From assembly GCF_002074055.1 (NCBI RefSeq), contig NZ_CP014619.1, positions 682,001 to 746,000 of the forward strand: a DNA stretch of 64,000 nucleotides. Direction: 5' to 3'. Numbering within the stretch: position 1 is the stretch's first letter; each line of letters opens with the position of its first letter. The notes below the pieces were generated by a model. It did no database searches. It saw only the letters and a list, made by a program, of their open reading frames with translations, and had not been told where the DNA came from. A program made the translations under genes and the position numbers. This DNA is from Frondihabitans sp. 762G35. GTDB lineage: Bacteria; Actinomycetota; Actinomycetes; Actinomycetales; Microbacteriaceae. Below are positions 16,000 through 23,164 of the stretch, in pieces.

Positions 16000-16452
16000 G
16001 TGAAGAAACCCTTTTTGATCGGCATCGCGGCCGTGGCCCTCGGTGCGGGCGCCACCGTACTGGCCTTGGAAACGACAGACGCTGCGATTTATCTTCCGCC
16101 CCGTGGAGACGTCCCTGCGGCGTCGGCGTCCGTGTCAGTCGTCGCCCGTACGTATTTGGAAGCTGCTGAGCACAGTGACTGTGGCTTGACGAGAGCCCTC
16201 ACGGATGCACGCTCAGCAATGGCGCCTTGGTGCAGGCATCCTCACGTCGTCTCGTTCCACAATTTGGAGACACCAATTTCTTCCCCGGCCACGGAATCCT
16301 CGGGGAACGAAGCGGAGACTGTCGTGCGTTTCCACTTTGTGATCACGGGCGGAGCCGATGCGGGTTTTTCGTCCAACGCAGATCAAATTTGGGGCCTTTG
16401 GTTCCGGCACACGCAGGCGGGGTGGCGCGTGTGGGATCAAGGCGTCGCCTAG
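16000..16452 (+). CDS. Small secreted or membrane-anchored protein, unknown
   Basis: A 150-residue product from GTG 16000: a signal-peptide-like start MKKPFLIGIAAVALGAGATV, then a mature region with helices (SVVARTYLEAAEHSDCGL) and a beta-rich end (ETVVRFHFVITGG, GWRVWDQGVA). The strand pattern is reminiscent of NTF2-like/DUF4878 extracellular domains, with two Cys that could pair. Assignment to a family is tentative. The ribosome binding site is weak. Confidence 0.55.
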   Translation: MKKPFLIGIAAVALGAGATVLALETTDAAIYLPPRGDVPAASASVSVVARTYLEAAEHSDCGLTRALTDARSAMAPWCRHPHVVSFHNLETPISSPATESSGNEAETVVRFHFVITGGADAGFSSNADQIWGLWFRHTQAGWRVWDQGVA

Positions 16453-16469
16453 ATCATCGGCGCCCATGG

Positions 16470-16655
16470 CTGTCCAACGCTGAGGTCCTAAAGGCCCTTA
16501 ACAAGGCTCAGGCCGACCGTGCCGCCGCACAGCTCCGACGCGCCGGCCGCACTCCCGAGGCGCAGGACCCCCGCCGCAGCGGGGCCCGCGAGGCGGCGGA
16601 GCGGGAGCGTCAGCGCCGCGACCGCGCCCGCGGGGACGACGCCCGCGAACGCTGA
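16470..16655 (+). pseudogene. Orphan C-terminal fragment of a charged helical protein
   Basis: One frame reads as plausible protein, ALNKAQADRAAAQLRRAGRT then AAERERQRRDRARGDDARER, ending TGA at 16653-16655. It has no start codon or ribosome binding site. It looks like the 3' remnant of a basic coiled-coil protein. The remaining bases up to 16838 show nothing else. Confidence 0.25.
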
Positions 16656-16838
16656 GAGTATTCAGTCGGTGCTGTCGTCTCCCAAGAGGTCTGAATTCGC
16701 GTAGGCCAGACGTCGCAGGTAATTCGACAAGAAGTACAAGGTTGACGCCCCGGACGGAGCTAAGCCCCCGCACCACAGCGCGTCAGCTCCACCAAGAGCA
16801 AAGTGCCCACGTTCATAGCGACACACACGTCGTTTTTT

Positions 16839-16896
16839 ATACTCAGAGAGTTTGAGGGTTGACGGTTAGGACTCGAACAGTTAGAGTTCTGAGTAT
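16839..16896 (+). promoter_or_regulatory. marR promoter and operator
   Basis: A near-canonical promoter: TTGACG at 16859-16864, a 17-base spacer, and TAGAGT at 16882-16887, with the ATG seven bases on. Nine-base inverted arms ATACTCAGA (16839-16847) and TCTGAGTAT (16888-16896) flank the whole promoter. The right arm includes the start codon, so binding there would block initiation. Confidence 0.65.
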
Positions 16897-17341
16897 GAAC
16901 GACGCAGAGCCCACCTTCACCAGCAACCTTGAACTGCTGCGCTGGGTTGGCTGGGCCCAGCAGCAGGCCGGGCTCGACTGGATCCGCGAACGCGGGCTCA
17001 GCCACCAGCAGAGCTTCGCGCTCGGCTTCCTCGTCCAGAACCCCGGCTCCATCCAGCGCGACATCGCCGAGATGACCCGCACCACACCGGCCAGCGTCTC
17101 GAGCCTCCTGCAGGGGCTCGAGGCACGAGGCCTCATCGAACGACGCACCGAAAGCGGTAACGAGCGCAGCAAGCGCGTCTACGCCACCTCGGCCGGCACC
17201 GAACTAATCTCTGGGTTCGACACCGCCATGCGAGCGGCCGAAGACATCATCCTGGCTCCCCTCGACGAGGCCGAGCGAGAGACGCTGCACGGCCTCCTCA
17301 CCAAGATCACCTCCGTCCTCCCCCAGCCGACCCGGCAGTAA
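16895..17341 (+). CDS. MarR-family transcriptional regulator
   Basis: A 148-residue winged-helix protein: dimerisation helix ELLRWVGWAQQQAGLDW, HTH SIQRDIAEMTRTTPASVSSL with recognition helix LLQGLEARGLIERR, and a wing with ESGNERSKRVYATSAG. The start at ATG 16895 fits a leaderless transcript from the promoter directly upstream; a GTG at 16859 lies inside the -35 box and is unlikely. It precedes a MATE transporter gene by 88 bases on the same strand and likely represses itself and the pump. Confidence 0.85.
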   Translation: MNDAEPTFTSNLELLRWVGWAQQQAGLDWIRERGLSHQQSFALGFLVQNPGSIQRDIAEMTRTTPASVSSLLQGLEARGLIERRTESGNERSKRVYATSAGTELISGFDTAMRAAEDIILAPLDEAERETLHGLLTKITSVLPQPTRQ

Positions 17342-17429
17342 CCGGGCGGCGCGGCATCGGCCCCACCCTCGATCCTTCTTCTTCCCCACCTACCGGGGCG
17401 GCTTCGCCGCGCCCGAAAGGAGTTCCGCC

Positions 17430-18857
17430 ATGAGTACCTTCTCCCCCAGCGCCGACGTGGTCGGCAGCAACCGCTGGTACCTCGCCTCCGCGCCGATCGT
17501 GCGCGCACTCGTCCACCTCTGCATCCCGATGGCAGCCGCCATGATCGTCGGCGCCGTCTACAACGTCATCAATGCCGGCTTCATCGGGTCCCTCCACGAC
17601 CCGATCCTGCTGGCCGCCGTCACCTTCGGCTCGCCGATCCTCGGCCTCGTCATGGCCGTCGGCGGGGTGTTCGGCGTGGGCGGCTCCTCGCTCATCTCGC
17701 GCCTCCTCGGAGCATCCGAGCAGGATCCCGCGAGGGCCGGAGACATCAAGCACGTCGCGTCGTTCGCCGTCTGGGGCGCCGTATTCGCGGGCGCCGTCGT
17801 CGGGGCGCTCGGCCTCATCTTCCTGAACCCGCTGGTCGGGCTGCTCGGCGCCCAAGGCTCGGCGGTCCCGGCCACAAGTGCCTTCGTCGGTGTGATGCTG
17901 GCGTTCGTGCCCGTGCTGGCCGCAGCCTTCTGCCTCGAGCAGATCGTCCGGTCGGAGGGCGCCGCGCACCAGGTGATGGTCGGCCTCATCGCCTCGACGG
18001 TCGCCAACCTCGTCTTCGACGTGCTGTTCATCCTCGTGCTGCACTGGGGCGTGGCCGGTGCCGCCCTCGCGGTCGGCCTCTCGAACGTCGTCACGATCGT
18101 CTACTTCGTCACCTACCTGATTCGGCACAGCGAGAACATCAGCCTGTCGCCGAAGTGGTTCACCCTCCGCGCTGACATCCTGAAGCCCGTGTTCGGCGTC
18201 GGCGTCGGCGAGCTGCTCCAGTCGGCGTTCCTCATCGTCACGTCGCTCGTGCTGAACAACCTCGCCGCGAACTACGGCGACGGCCCGCTCGCGGCGATGG
18301 GCGTCGCGGTCCGGATCGCGCAGGTGCCGGAGTTCCTCATCATGGGCGTCACCCTCGGAGTCCTGCCGCTCCTCGCCTACTCGTTCGGCAAGGGCGACGC
18401 GGCGCGGTTGGCCTCGTCGATCCGCGGCTCAGCCATCGCGGTCGGGGCGATCGCATTCTTCTTCTCGATTGTCGTGTTCGTCTTCCGCGACCAGGTGTTC
18501 TCACTGTTCGTGTCGGATCGCTCATTGCTGTCGCTCGGCGCGATCATCATCACCGCGCAGCTCGTGTCGATGATCTTCAACGGCTTCACCGGGCTCATCA
18601 CGTCGCTCTTCCAGGCGACCGGGCGGGCACTGCCGGCCATGATCATGTCGATCACGCAGGGGGTGCTGTTCATCCCGATCGTCATCTTCGCGAACCTCTG
18701 GTTCGGGCTCGACGGCATCATCTGGGCGCTGACGGTCAGCGAGGGCCTCGTCCTGGTGGCCGGACTCGTGATGTGGTTCGCCTCGCGCGGCAGCATCGCC
18801 CGCGGGCTCGCCGAGGGCAGCCCCGAGCGCGCCGAGGCCGTGCTCGAAGAGGCCTGA
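17430..18857 (+). CDS. MATE-family multidrug/toxin efflux transporter
   Basis: A 475-residue protein with twelve hydrophobic segments in two similar halves. MATE signatures are visible: LVHLCIPMAAAMIVGAVYNV at the first helix, GVFGVGGSSLISRLLG (the conserved G-x-x-x-x-x-x-R region), and in the second half VRIAQVPEFLIMGVTLGVLP. It should be a Na+- or H+-driven drug antiporter of the inner membrane. AAAGGAG is seven bases before the ATG. It lies directly behind the MarR gene. Confidence 0.92.
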   Translation: MSTFSPSADVVGSNRWYLASAPIVRALVHLCIPMAAAMIVGAVYNVINAGFIGSLHDPILLAAVTFGSPILGLVMAVGGVFGVGGSSLISRLLGASEQDPARAGDIKHVASFAVWGAVFAGAVVGALGLIFLNPLVGLLGAQGSAVPATSAFVGVMLAFVPVLAAAFCLEQIVRSEGAAHQVMVGLIASTVANLVFDVLFILVLHWGVAGAALAVGLSNVVTIVYFVTYLIRHSENISLSPKWFTLRADILKPVFGVGVGELLQSAFLIVTSLVLNNLAANYGDGPLAAMGVAVRIAQVPEFLIMGVTLGVLPLLAYSFGKGDAARLASSIRGSAIAVGAIAFFFSIVVFVFRDQVFSLFVSDRSLLSLGAIIITAQLVSMIFNGFTGLITSLFQATGRALPAMIMSITQGVLFIPIVIFANLWFGLDGIIWALTVSEGLVLVAGLVMWFASRGSIARGLAEGSPERAEAVLEEA

Positions 18858-19001
18858 GCAGGATCGCGAGTCGGCAGGATCGTGGGCGACCAGCAGGATC
18901 GCGCCGGCCCCTCTACAAAGCCGCAGTGACATGGTCGCTTTCCTTCAGGCCCGGCCATGACCGCGCGGGACCACGAGAGTGGTGACAGGTGACGCGGACG
19001 G

Positions 19002-19044
19002 GGGTCTGCTCCGAACGCTGGCCGAGACGAATGATGGTGTCTGA
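19002..19044 (+). repeat. Dispersed hairpin repeat, copy 9 (degenerate)
   Basis: Matches copy 5 over CGAACG(C/T)(T/C)GGCCGAGACGAATG; the stem has decayed. Lies between the MATE gene and the next minus-strand gene. Confidence 0.45.
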
Positions 19045-19127
19045 CTTTCGTGTACCGGGTGTCGCCACCCATTCGACGCTCGGTCACCATGCCATCAGAC
19101 GCAAGTTCCGCCTCGGGACCTGGTCGG

Positions 19128-19757
19128 TTAGGTGTTCTCGATGGTCGCGGGGTGGCTGGTAGCCGTTGTCTGGTCTCGCTTTTTCCGCATCCACCGGCGA
19201 CTCATCAGCCACGGGTAGTTGATGAGGATCCACGAGAAAGCAACCGGCGTCCACGGATCAAAGCGGGCACGCGCCTCATAGCCCGACTTCGACAAGGAGA
19301 GCACCCTGTCCGTGCCGTCGACACTGACTCTGTAAACAGACTCCCGAACTGAATCCAAGGTCACGCTCACGTGCTGAACTTCGGCAACGATGAGCCACGC
19401 GACCGCCGCGGCAAACATCAGCACGAGAACGATGTCGAAAATTTGACGCCCGCCCGAGACATCGCGCAGATCAAGACCGAAGGCTCGAATGGATTTCCGG
19501 TTGCGATCCCGGTTTGTCAGCCACGCTCGGCTCCAGCCAACGAGCAAGGCGAAAACAACAAGACCGATCGACGCGACTTGGATCCAAGCTGCCGCAGGAA
19601 GAGGAAGAGTCAGCAAAACGAGACAGACGCCCAGGCCAAGGCAGAAACCAGAGAGCAAGGAGAGGATGCGGTTCACCTCGCGCACAAGGTCATCGCCAGC
19701 AAGGGTGACAAAGCGAGGTGACGATCTTGGTGCGTTCCACCACGACTTCAAGCCCAC
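19128..19757 (-). CDS. Membrane protein with four helices, unknown
   Basis: A 209-residue product from GTG 19757. Two helices (about residues 30-52 and 55-74) are followed by a basic loop NRDRNRKSIRAFGLDLRD, a third helix (~105-122), an extracytoplasmic-looking domain VQHVSVTLDSVRESVYRVSV and a final hydrophobic stretch near the C-terminus. No family recognised. A GGGGGT-like sequence precedes the GTG. Confidence 0.6.
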   Translation of the reverse strand: MGLKSWWNAPRSSPRFVTLAGDDLVREVNRILSLLSGFCLGLGVCLVLLTLPLPAAAWIQVASIGLVVFALLVGWSRAWLTNRDRNRKSIRAFGLDLRDVSGGRQIFDIVLVLMFAAAVAWLIVAEVQHVSVTLDSVRESVYRVSVDGTDRVLSLSKSGYEARARFDPWTPVAFSWILINYPWLMSRRWMRKKRDQTTATSHPATIENT

Positions 19758-19931
19758 CTACGCACCCCCTTGATCTCGGCGATCGCCAAGCGACTCGTGA
19801 CGACTCAGCTTGGACCCCGGGCGCGCTCTGAACAAGAAAGTGAGGATCCGGCTGCGGACGTCTGCGGAGTCAACCGGGAGATATCCCGGCTGTTTGTTAA
19901 CGCCTTGCTGCCATCGCATACGATCGGCCGC

Positions 19932-20303
19932 ATGACCGAGCCCCTCATCGCCGTCGGCTACTGGCGCAATGCGAATCGCCTAGACCTTCTCGACGTCGGA
20001 GCATCCGTGAACGCTGCTCTCACCACATCAGATGCCGAGGACACAGCGAATTACCTCTCTCGTGGTTTCGTTGCTCGAGCGTGGATGGGCCGAAGTACGT
20101 GTCGAATCTGCGGAGCAACTAACGGCAGCCTCGACCTCAGCGACGGAATCTACGTCTGGCCCGAAGGGCTGGCTCACTACGTCCCCGAACATAAAGTCCA
20201 GCTGCCCAACCAATTCTTGACTCACCTGGAGAGTCAGAGTGAGGCCCTCGAAAAGCGAGTCATCGACGAATCGTGGTGGAGTGGCCAAGTGGCGACCTCG
20301 TAG
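19932..20303 (+). CDS. Small soluble protein with CxxC motif, unknown
   Basis: A 123-residue protein beginning MTEPLIAVGYWRNANRLDLL. The middle has CRICGATNGSLDLSDGIYVW followed by PEGLAHYVPEHKVQLP, a distinct motif set that looks conserved, with one Cys pair that could bind a metal. I start at ATG 19932, where the protein-like sequence begins, though the frame is open from 19770. The function is unknown; it could be an immunity-type protein, which is only a guess. Confidence 0.6.
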   Translation: MTEPLIAVGYWRNANRLDLLDVGASVNAALTTSDAEDTANYLSRGFVARAWMGRSTCRICGATNGSLDLSDGIYVWPEGLAHYVPEHKVQLPNQFLTHLESQSEALEKRVIDESWWSGQVATS

Positions 20304-20366
20304 ATGCCGGTCGTAATCGAAGTGGGCAGGACATCCTCGTGCGTTCTTCGAGGCGTTGCCTGAGTC

Positions 20367-20401
20367 GGGAACGCTGAGGGTTCCTCAACTCGCGGTCGGC
20401 C
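20367..20401 (+). repeat. Dispersed hairpin repeat, copy 10
   Basis: Perfect stem GGAAC-GCTGAGG-GTTCC at 20368-20384. Compared with copies 6 and 8, the stem bases change on both sides (A-T for G-C) and keep pairing. Confidence 0.6.
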
Positions 20402-20458
20402 ATCTGCCACTGGCGTCCCGAGCAGGGGGCTCCGATTCGTGGTGACAAGAAGTACTTT

Positions 20459-20898
20459 GTGGGCGTCGGGAAGAGAAGCGGGTCTCGAGCGATTCTCGTC
20501 GTGTCGATCATCGCGGTGGTACAGGTTGCGCTCGTCTTGGGATACCGGGTTTGGTCGGACGTGAATGAGCACACGCAGACCGCGGACGTTTTCACTGCCC
20601 TGCGAATCGTGGACAAGCGCATCGACCTGTCCGGAGAGGTTCCGGATACCACTCGCACCGAAAGCGGCCTGGCCGTCCGTCGAGGGGCTCAGGAATCGCG
20701 CCGACCATTGTCTATTCGTTCACCGCCGCCGAGACCCCAGATTGAGAGACGCGATTTCACGCCGCGGTGTCTCAGGGGCGCTATGGCAAAGGTGATGAGC
20801 CGTGGTCTCTCGAGATGCACGGCTACGACGTGACTGTTCTCTCGGCCGGTCCTGATGACTCGAACGGCCGCGTGTACATTTCCATCTCGACGCTTTGA
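20459..20898 (+). pseudogene. Degraded membrane-anchored protein gene with several frameshifts
   Basis: The 5' part encodes one helix and a soluble start: GSRAILVVSIIAVVQVALVL, then WSDVNEHTQTADVFTALRIV. After about 20,670 the sensible protein jumps to another frame (GIAPTIVYSFTAAETP), meets a TGA, and resumes with GRYGKGDEPWSLEMHGYDVT and DDSNGRVYISISTL before the final stop at 20,896. At least two shifts and one stop are needed. The intact product would be a small single-pass protein; family unknown. Confidence 0.5.
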
Positions 20899-21040
20899 CC
20901 CCCACACACCCCGGCAGTTGCTGTCGCCAAGTAGAGGTTCCGCGCGCTGACTATGTCAAAGTTTTCTGGCCCCGGCCGGACGGAGAAAGTTGGCCCCAGC
21001 CTGGCCAGCAAAGAGCCCTTGGTTTCAGCGCATGTCGTTC

Positions 21041-21604
21041 TTAGTCCGTTTCCGGAGGTGCTTCGGGCGCAATGGCCGCAAGCGCCGTGAGGTAGTGATT
21101 GTTGATACTCACTGACGTCACTTCTTTGAGCCGGTAACCAAACGGCTTTCGATGCCAGGACGCGTTGGGACGAACCTCGAGGAGGCCGAACCACTTGCCG
21201 TGTTTGCCGACGTATTCGCCGATCCACAAGCAGTCGGTAATCACTCGGTCGCGTTCGATGGCAACCAAGGAGGCTAGGGACGACATCGTCTCTATGACTT
21301 GGTCGGTTTGCTCCAGGTCGACGGTGGCCAGGTCTTCGGGAGCGGGTTGTGGTTGCGTCATCGCGAAGTCCGTTTCAAAGGACCGATCTTTCTTGAGTGA
21401 CGAGATGTCGCGGACTCGGATGGCGATCAGGCCATCTGAGTAGCCGCCATCCATGGTGCGGGCGATGAGGGCCCACTTCTTGCTGAGACCCACGACGAAT
21501 CCGTCGATGCGATCCATGTCGTCGATCTCGCGGGTGATTCGATAGATCGATGAGGTCTCCAGTGCTCGCTGAAGCTTGGCCTGGACCTCTGATCGATTGC
21601 TCAC
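21041..21604 (-). CDS. Soluble protein, unknown (~187 aa)
   Basis: A 187-residue protein from GTG 21604, chosen because GGAGAGG lies just upstream. Two halves with related beta-rich character are visible: TREIDDMDRIDGFVVGLSKK with ARTMDGGYSDGLIAIRVRDI, and later CLWIGEYVGKHGKWFGLLEV with YRLKEVTSVSINNHYLTALA. This resembles proteins with paired SH3/WYL-like or DUF-type beta barrels of unknown role. There is no signal sequence. I cannot name a family. Confidence 0.6.
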   Translation of the reverse strand: MSNRSEVQAKLQRALETSSIYRITREIDDMDRIDGFVVGLSKKWALIARTMDGGYSDGLIAIRVRDISSLKKDRSFETDFAMTQPQPAPEDLATVDLEQTDQVIETMSSLASLVAIERDRVITDCLWIGEYVGKHGKWFGLLEVRPNASWHRKPFGYRLKEVTSVSINNHYLTALAAIAPEAPPETD

Positions 21605-21635
21605 TATGACCTCTCCGCCTCGAACCGGACAGGTC

Positions 21636-21758
21636 ATGGCAGTTGTCGACCTTATCGGCCTCCAGGAACTCCTGAGACAAGTCAGGCGCGTCTTAGAGTC
21701 CAACCGAGACACCGTCGAGCTGCGCTACTGGGAAATAGGCCGCGGGAAGGGCCTCTAG
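21636..21758 (+). pseudogene. Possible DUF1016/YhcG N-terminal remnant
   Basis: A 40-codon frame reads DLIGLQELLRQVRRVLESNR then ELRYWEIGRGKGL and stops. The YW-IGR ending after an amphipathic helix is characteristic of the start of DUF1016 (YhcG, PDDEXK-associated) proteins, which are normally ~350 residues. Here the frame ends right after the motif and a repeat copy follows, so it looks like a truncated relic. The link rests on a short motif. Confidence 0.3.
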
Positions 21759-21780
21759 GAGCTGACAGTTCTTTTCATTG

Positions 21781-21850
21781 GAGGTTCCCCCGCGGACAAG
21801 CTCCAGCTGACCCGCAAGACTTCCCCCCGCGAACGCCGGCCGAGCTGTGC
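21781..21850 (+). repeat. Dispersed hairpin repeat, copy 11 (long form)
   Basis: Contains GAGGTTCCCCCGCGGACAAG and, about 40 bases on, TTCCCCCCGCGAACGCCGGC followed by CGAG: the second family block twice. Located between the DUF1016-like scrap and the GNAT gene; it is the last copy before the core genome. Confidence 0.5.
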
Positions 21851-21979
21851 GAAGGCCGCCCCTCATCGTTTGCTCGACAGGACGACCGACCCGACAGCGA
21901 ACCGGACGAAGCGCTCGCGACTCCGCGCATCCACGCCGCTGACGCGCTCCGAGGCCTCCCGTGGGGCACAATCTGGATT

Positions 21980-22552
21980 GTGACGACTCGACTAGCCACT
22001 CCACAGGATGCGGCGGAGATCAGCGAAGTGATCACCGACGCCTTCGCAGACGGCGGACGCGTGGCAGCCCTGTGGACCGCGGTCGTGGCAGCCGACCTAC
22101 ATCGGGCCAGTGTGGTTGCCGTTGAGGGTCATCGTGTGGTCGGTCACGTAGGGATGAGCCACGCGTGGCTGGATTCGCGGCGAGAACTCGTCGATGTTCT
22201 GCTGTTGAGCCCTCTCAGCGTCCGGATGGACCGCCAAGGCGAAGGCATCGGCACGGAACTCGTCGCAGCGGCGATTCACGCCGCCGATGAGCTGGGGGCG
22301 CCCGCAGTGTTCCTCGAGGGCAGCCCTGACTACTACGGCGAGCGCGGCTTTGAGAGGGCGAACCTCAAGGGTTTTCAGGGGCCCTCGCGGAGAATTCCGG
22401 AAAAGGCTTTTCAGGTCGCAGTCCTTTCGACCCATGCCCCCTGGATGACGGGGAGAGTCGTGTATCGCGACGTCTGGTGGATCCACGATGCCGCCGGGTT
22501 GCGAGATCCAGAGTTGCTCGCCATTGAGGAGCAATTCGAAGCAGATCGATGA
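21980..22552 (+). CDS. GNAT-family N-acetyltransferase
   Basis: A 190-residue GNAT: N-terminal TRLATPQDAAEISEVITDAF, motif A with VDVLLLSPLSVRMDRQGEGI and the acetyl-CoA loop RQGEGIGTEL, then motif B DELGAPAVFLEGSPDYYGER. The YYxRxGF-type ending (DYYGERGFER) is typical of the YhbS-like subgroup. It probably acetylates a small molecule or protein N-terminus. GTG 21980 has no ribosome binding site; CACAAT seven bases upstream suggests a leaderless mRNA. It overlaps the next gene. Confidence 0.85.
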   Translation: MTTRLATPQDAAEISEVITDAFADGGRVAALWTAVVAADLHRASVVAVEGHRVVGHVGMSHAWLDSRRELVDVLLLSPLSVRMDRQGEGIGTELVAAAIHAADELGAPAVFLEGSPDYYGERGFERANLKGFQGPSRRIPEKAFQVAVLSTHAPWMTGRVVYRDVWWIHDAAGLRDPELLAIEEQFEADR

Positions 22553-23148
22553 CGCGTGCGAAGGAGTTCCACGTCGAGCAGCCGTCGATGACCTGGACCG
22601 GGCACACCCGGAGTGGCACGCTCGACTGCATGGTGCGCGACAGCTTGAAAGCCGAGGGATTCCGCCCCACGTTGACCTTGTTCTCGGGGCTGCCGGGCGC
22701 GGGGAAGACGACGCTCGCGCGCCGTCTCGAACGGGAAGGCAGGGGCATTCGTCTCGCCACGGATGAATGGCAGGACCGTTTGGGCATTCCGCATTCCGAC
22801 AGCGACTTCCACGAGCGCCTACAAGCTGCCCTCTATCGGCACGCCCTCATCCTCCTGCGGCAAGGGGTCGACGTGATCCTGGAGGACGGCCTGTGGATGA
22901 AGGCCGAGCAGATCGAGAAGTTCGCCGATGCACGATCCTGCGGCGCTCTCATCGACCTGCACGTCTTCGACGTGGACCAAGACACCTTGTGGAGCCGGCT
23001 GCAGGAACGAAACACCGACGGCAACGCCGGAGCTGTACCGATCACATCGGAACACCTCCGAGCCGCGTGGGCCATTTTCCAGCCGGTATCCGCTGACGAG
23101 CTTTCCCACGCTGACTCCTACCAGACACACACAGGCGGCCTCGCTTGA
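22549..23148 (+). CDS. P-loop kinase-like ATPase (AAA_33/zeta-toxin type)
   Basis: A 199-residue P-loop protein: TLTLFSGLPGAGKTTLARRL carries the Walker A motif, IRLATDEWQDRLG supplies the Asp found in the second position of this family, and VDVILEDGLWMKAEQIEK is the Walker-B-like strand. The lid region with Arg residues is near LWSRLQERN. Such proteins phosphorylate small molecules (antibiotic or sugar kinases, zeta-like). It overlaps the GNAT stop by four bases, so the two are translationally coupled; both activities fit resistance or metabolite modification. Confidence 0.8.
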   Translation: MTRAKEFHVEQPSMTWTGHTRSGTLDCMVRDSLKAEGFRPTLTLFSGLPGAGKTTLARRLEREGRGIRLATDEWQDRLGIPHSDSDFHERLQAALYRHALILLRQGVDVILEDGLWMKAEQIEKFADARSCGALIDLHVFDVDQDTLWSRLQERNTDGNAGAVPITSEHLRAAWAIFQPVSADELSHADSYQTHTGGLA

Positions 23149-23164
23149 AGGCCCCCGCGACGCA

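Noticed and set aside
4509-21850. Classical integron attC sites as the identity of the hairpin repeats
   Set aside because: I could not find the RYYYAAC/GTTRRRY core pairs of attC, and no integrase or attI is present. The family is reported as a repeat of unknown type.
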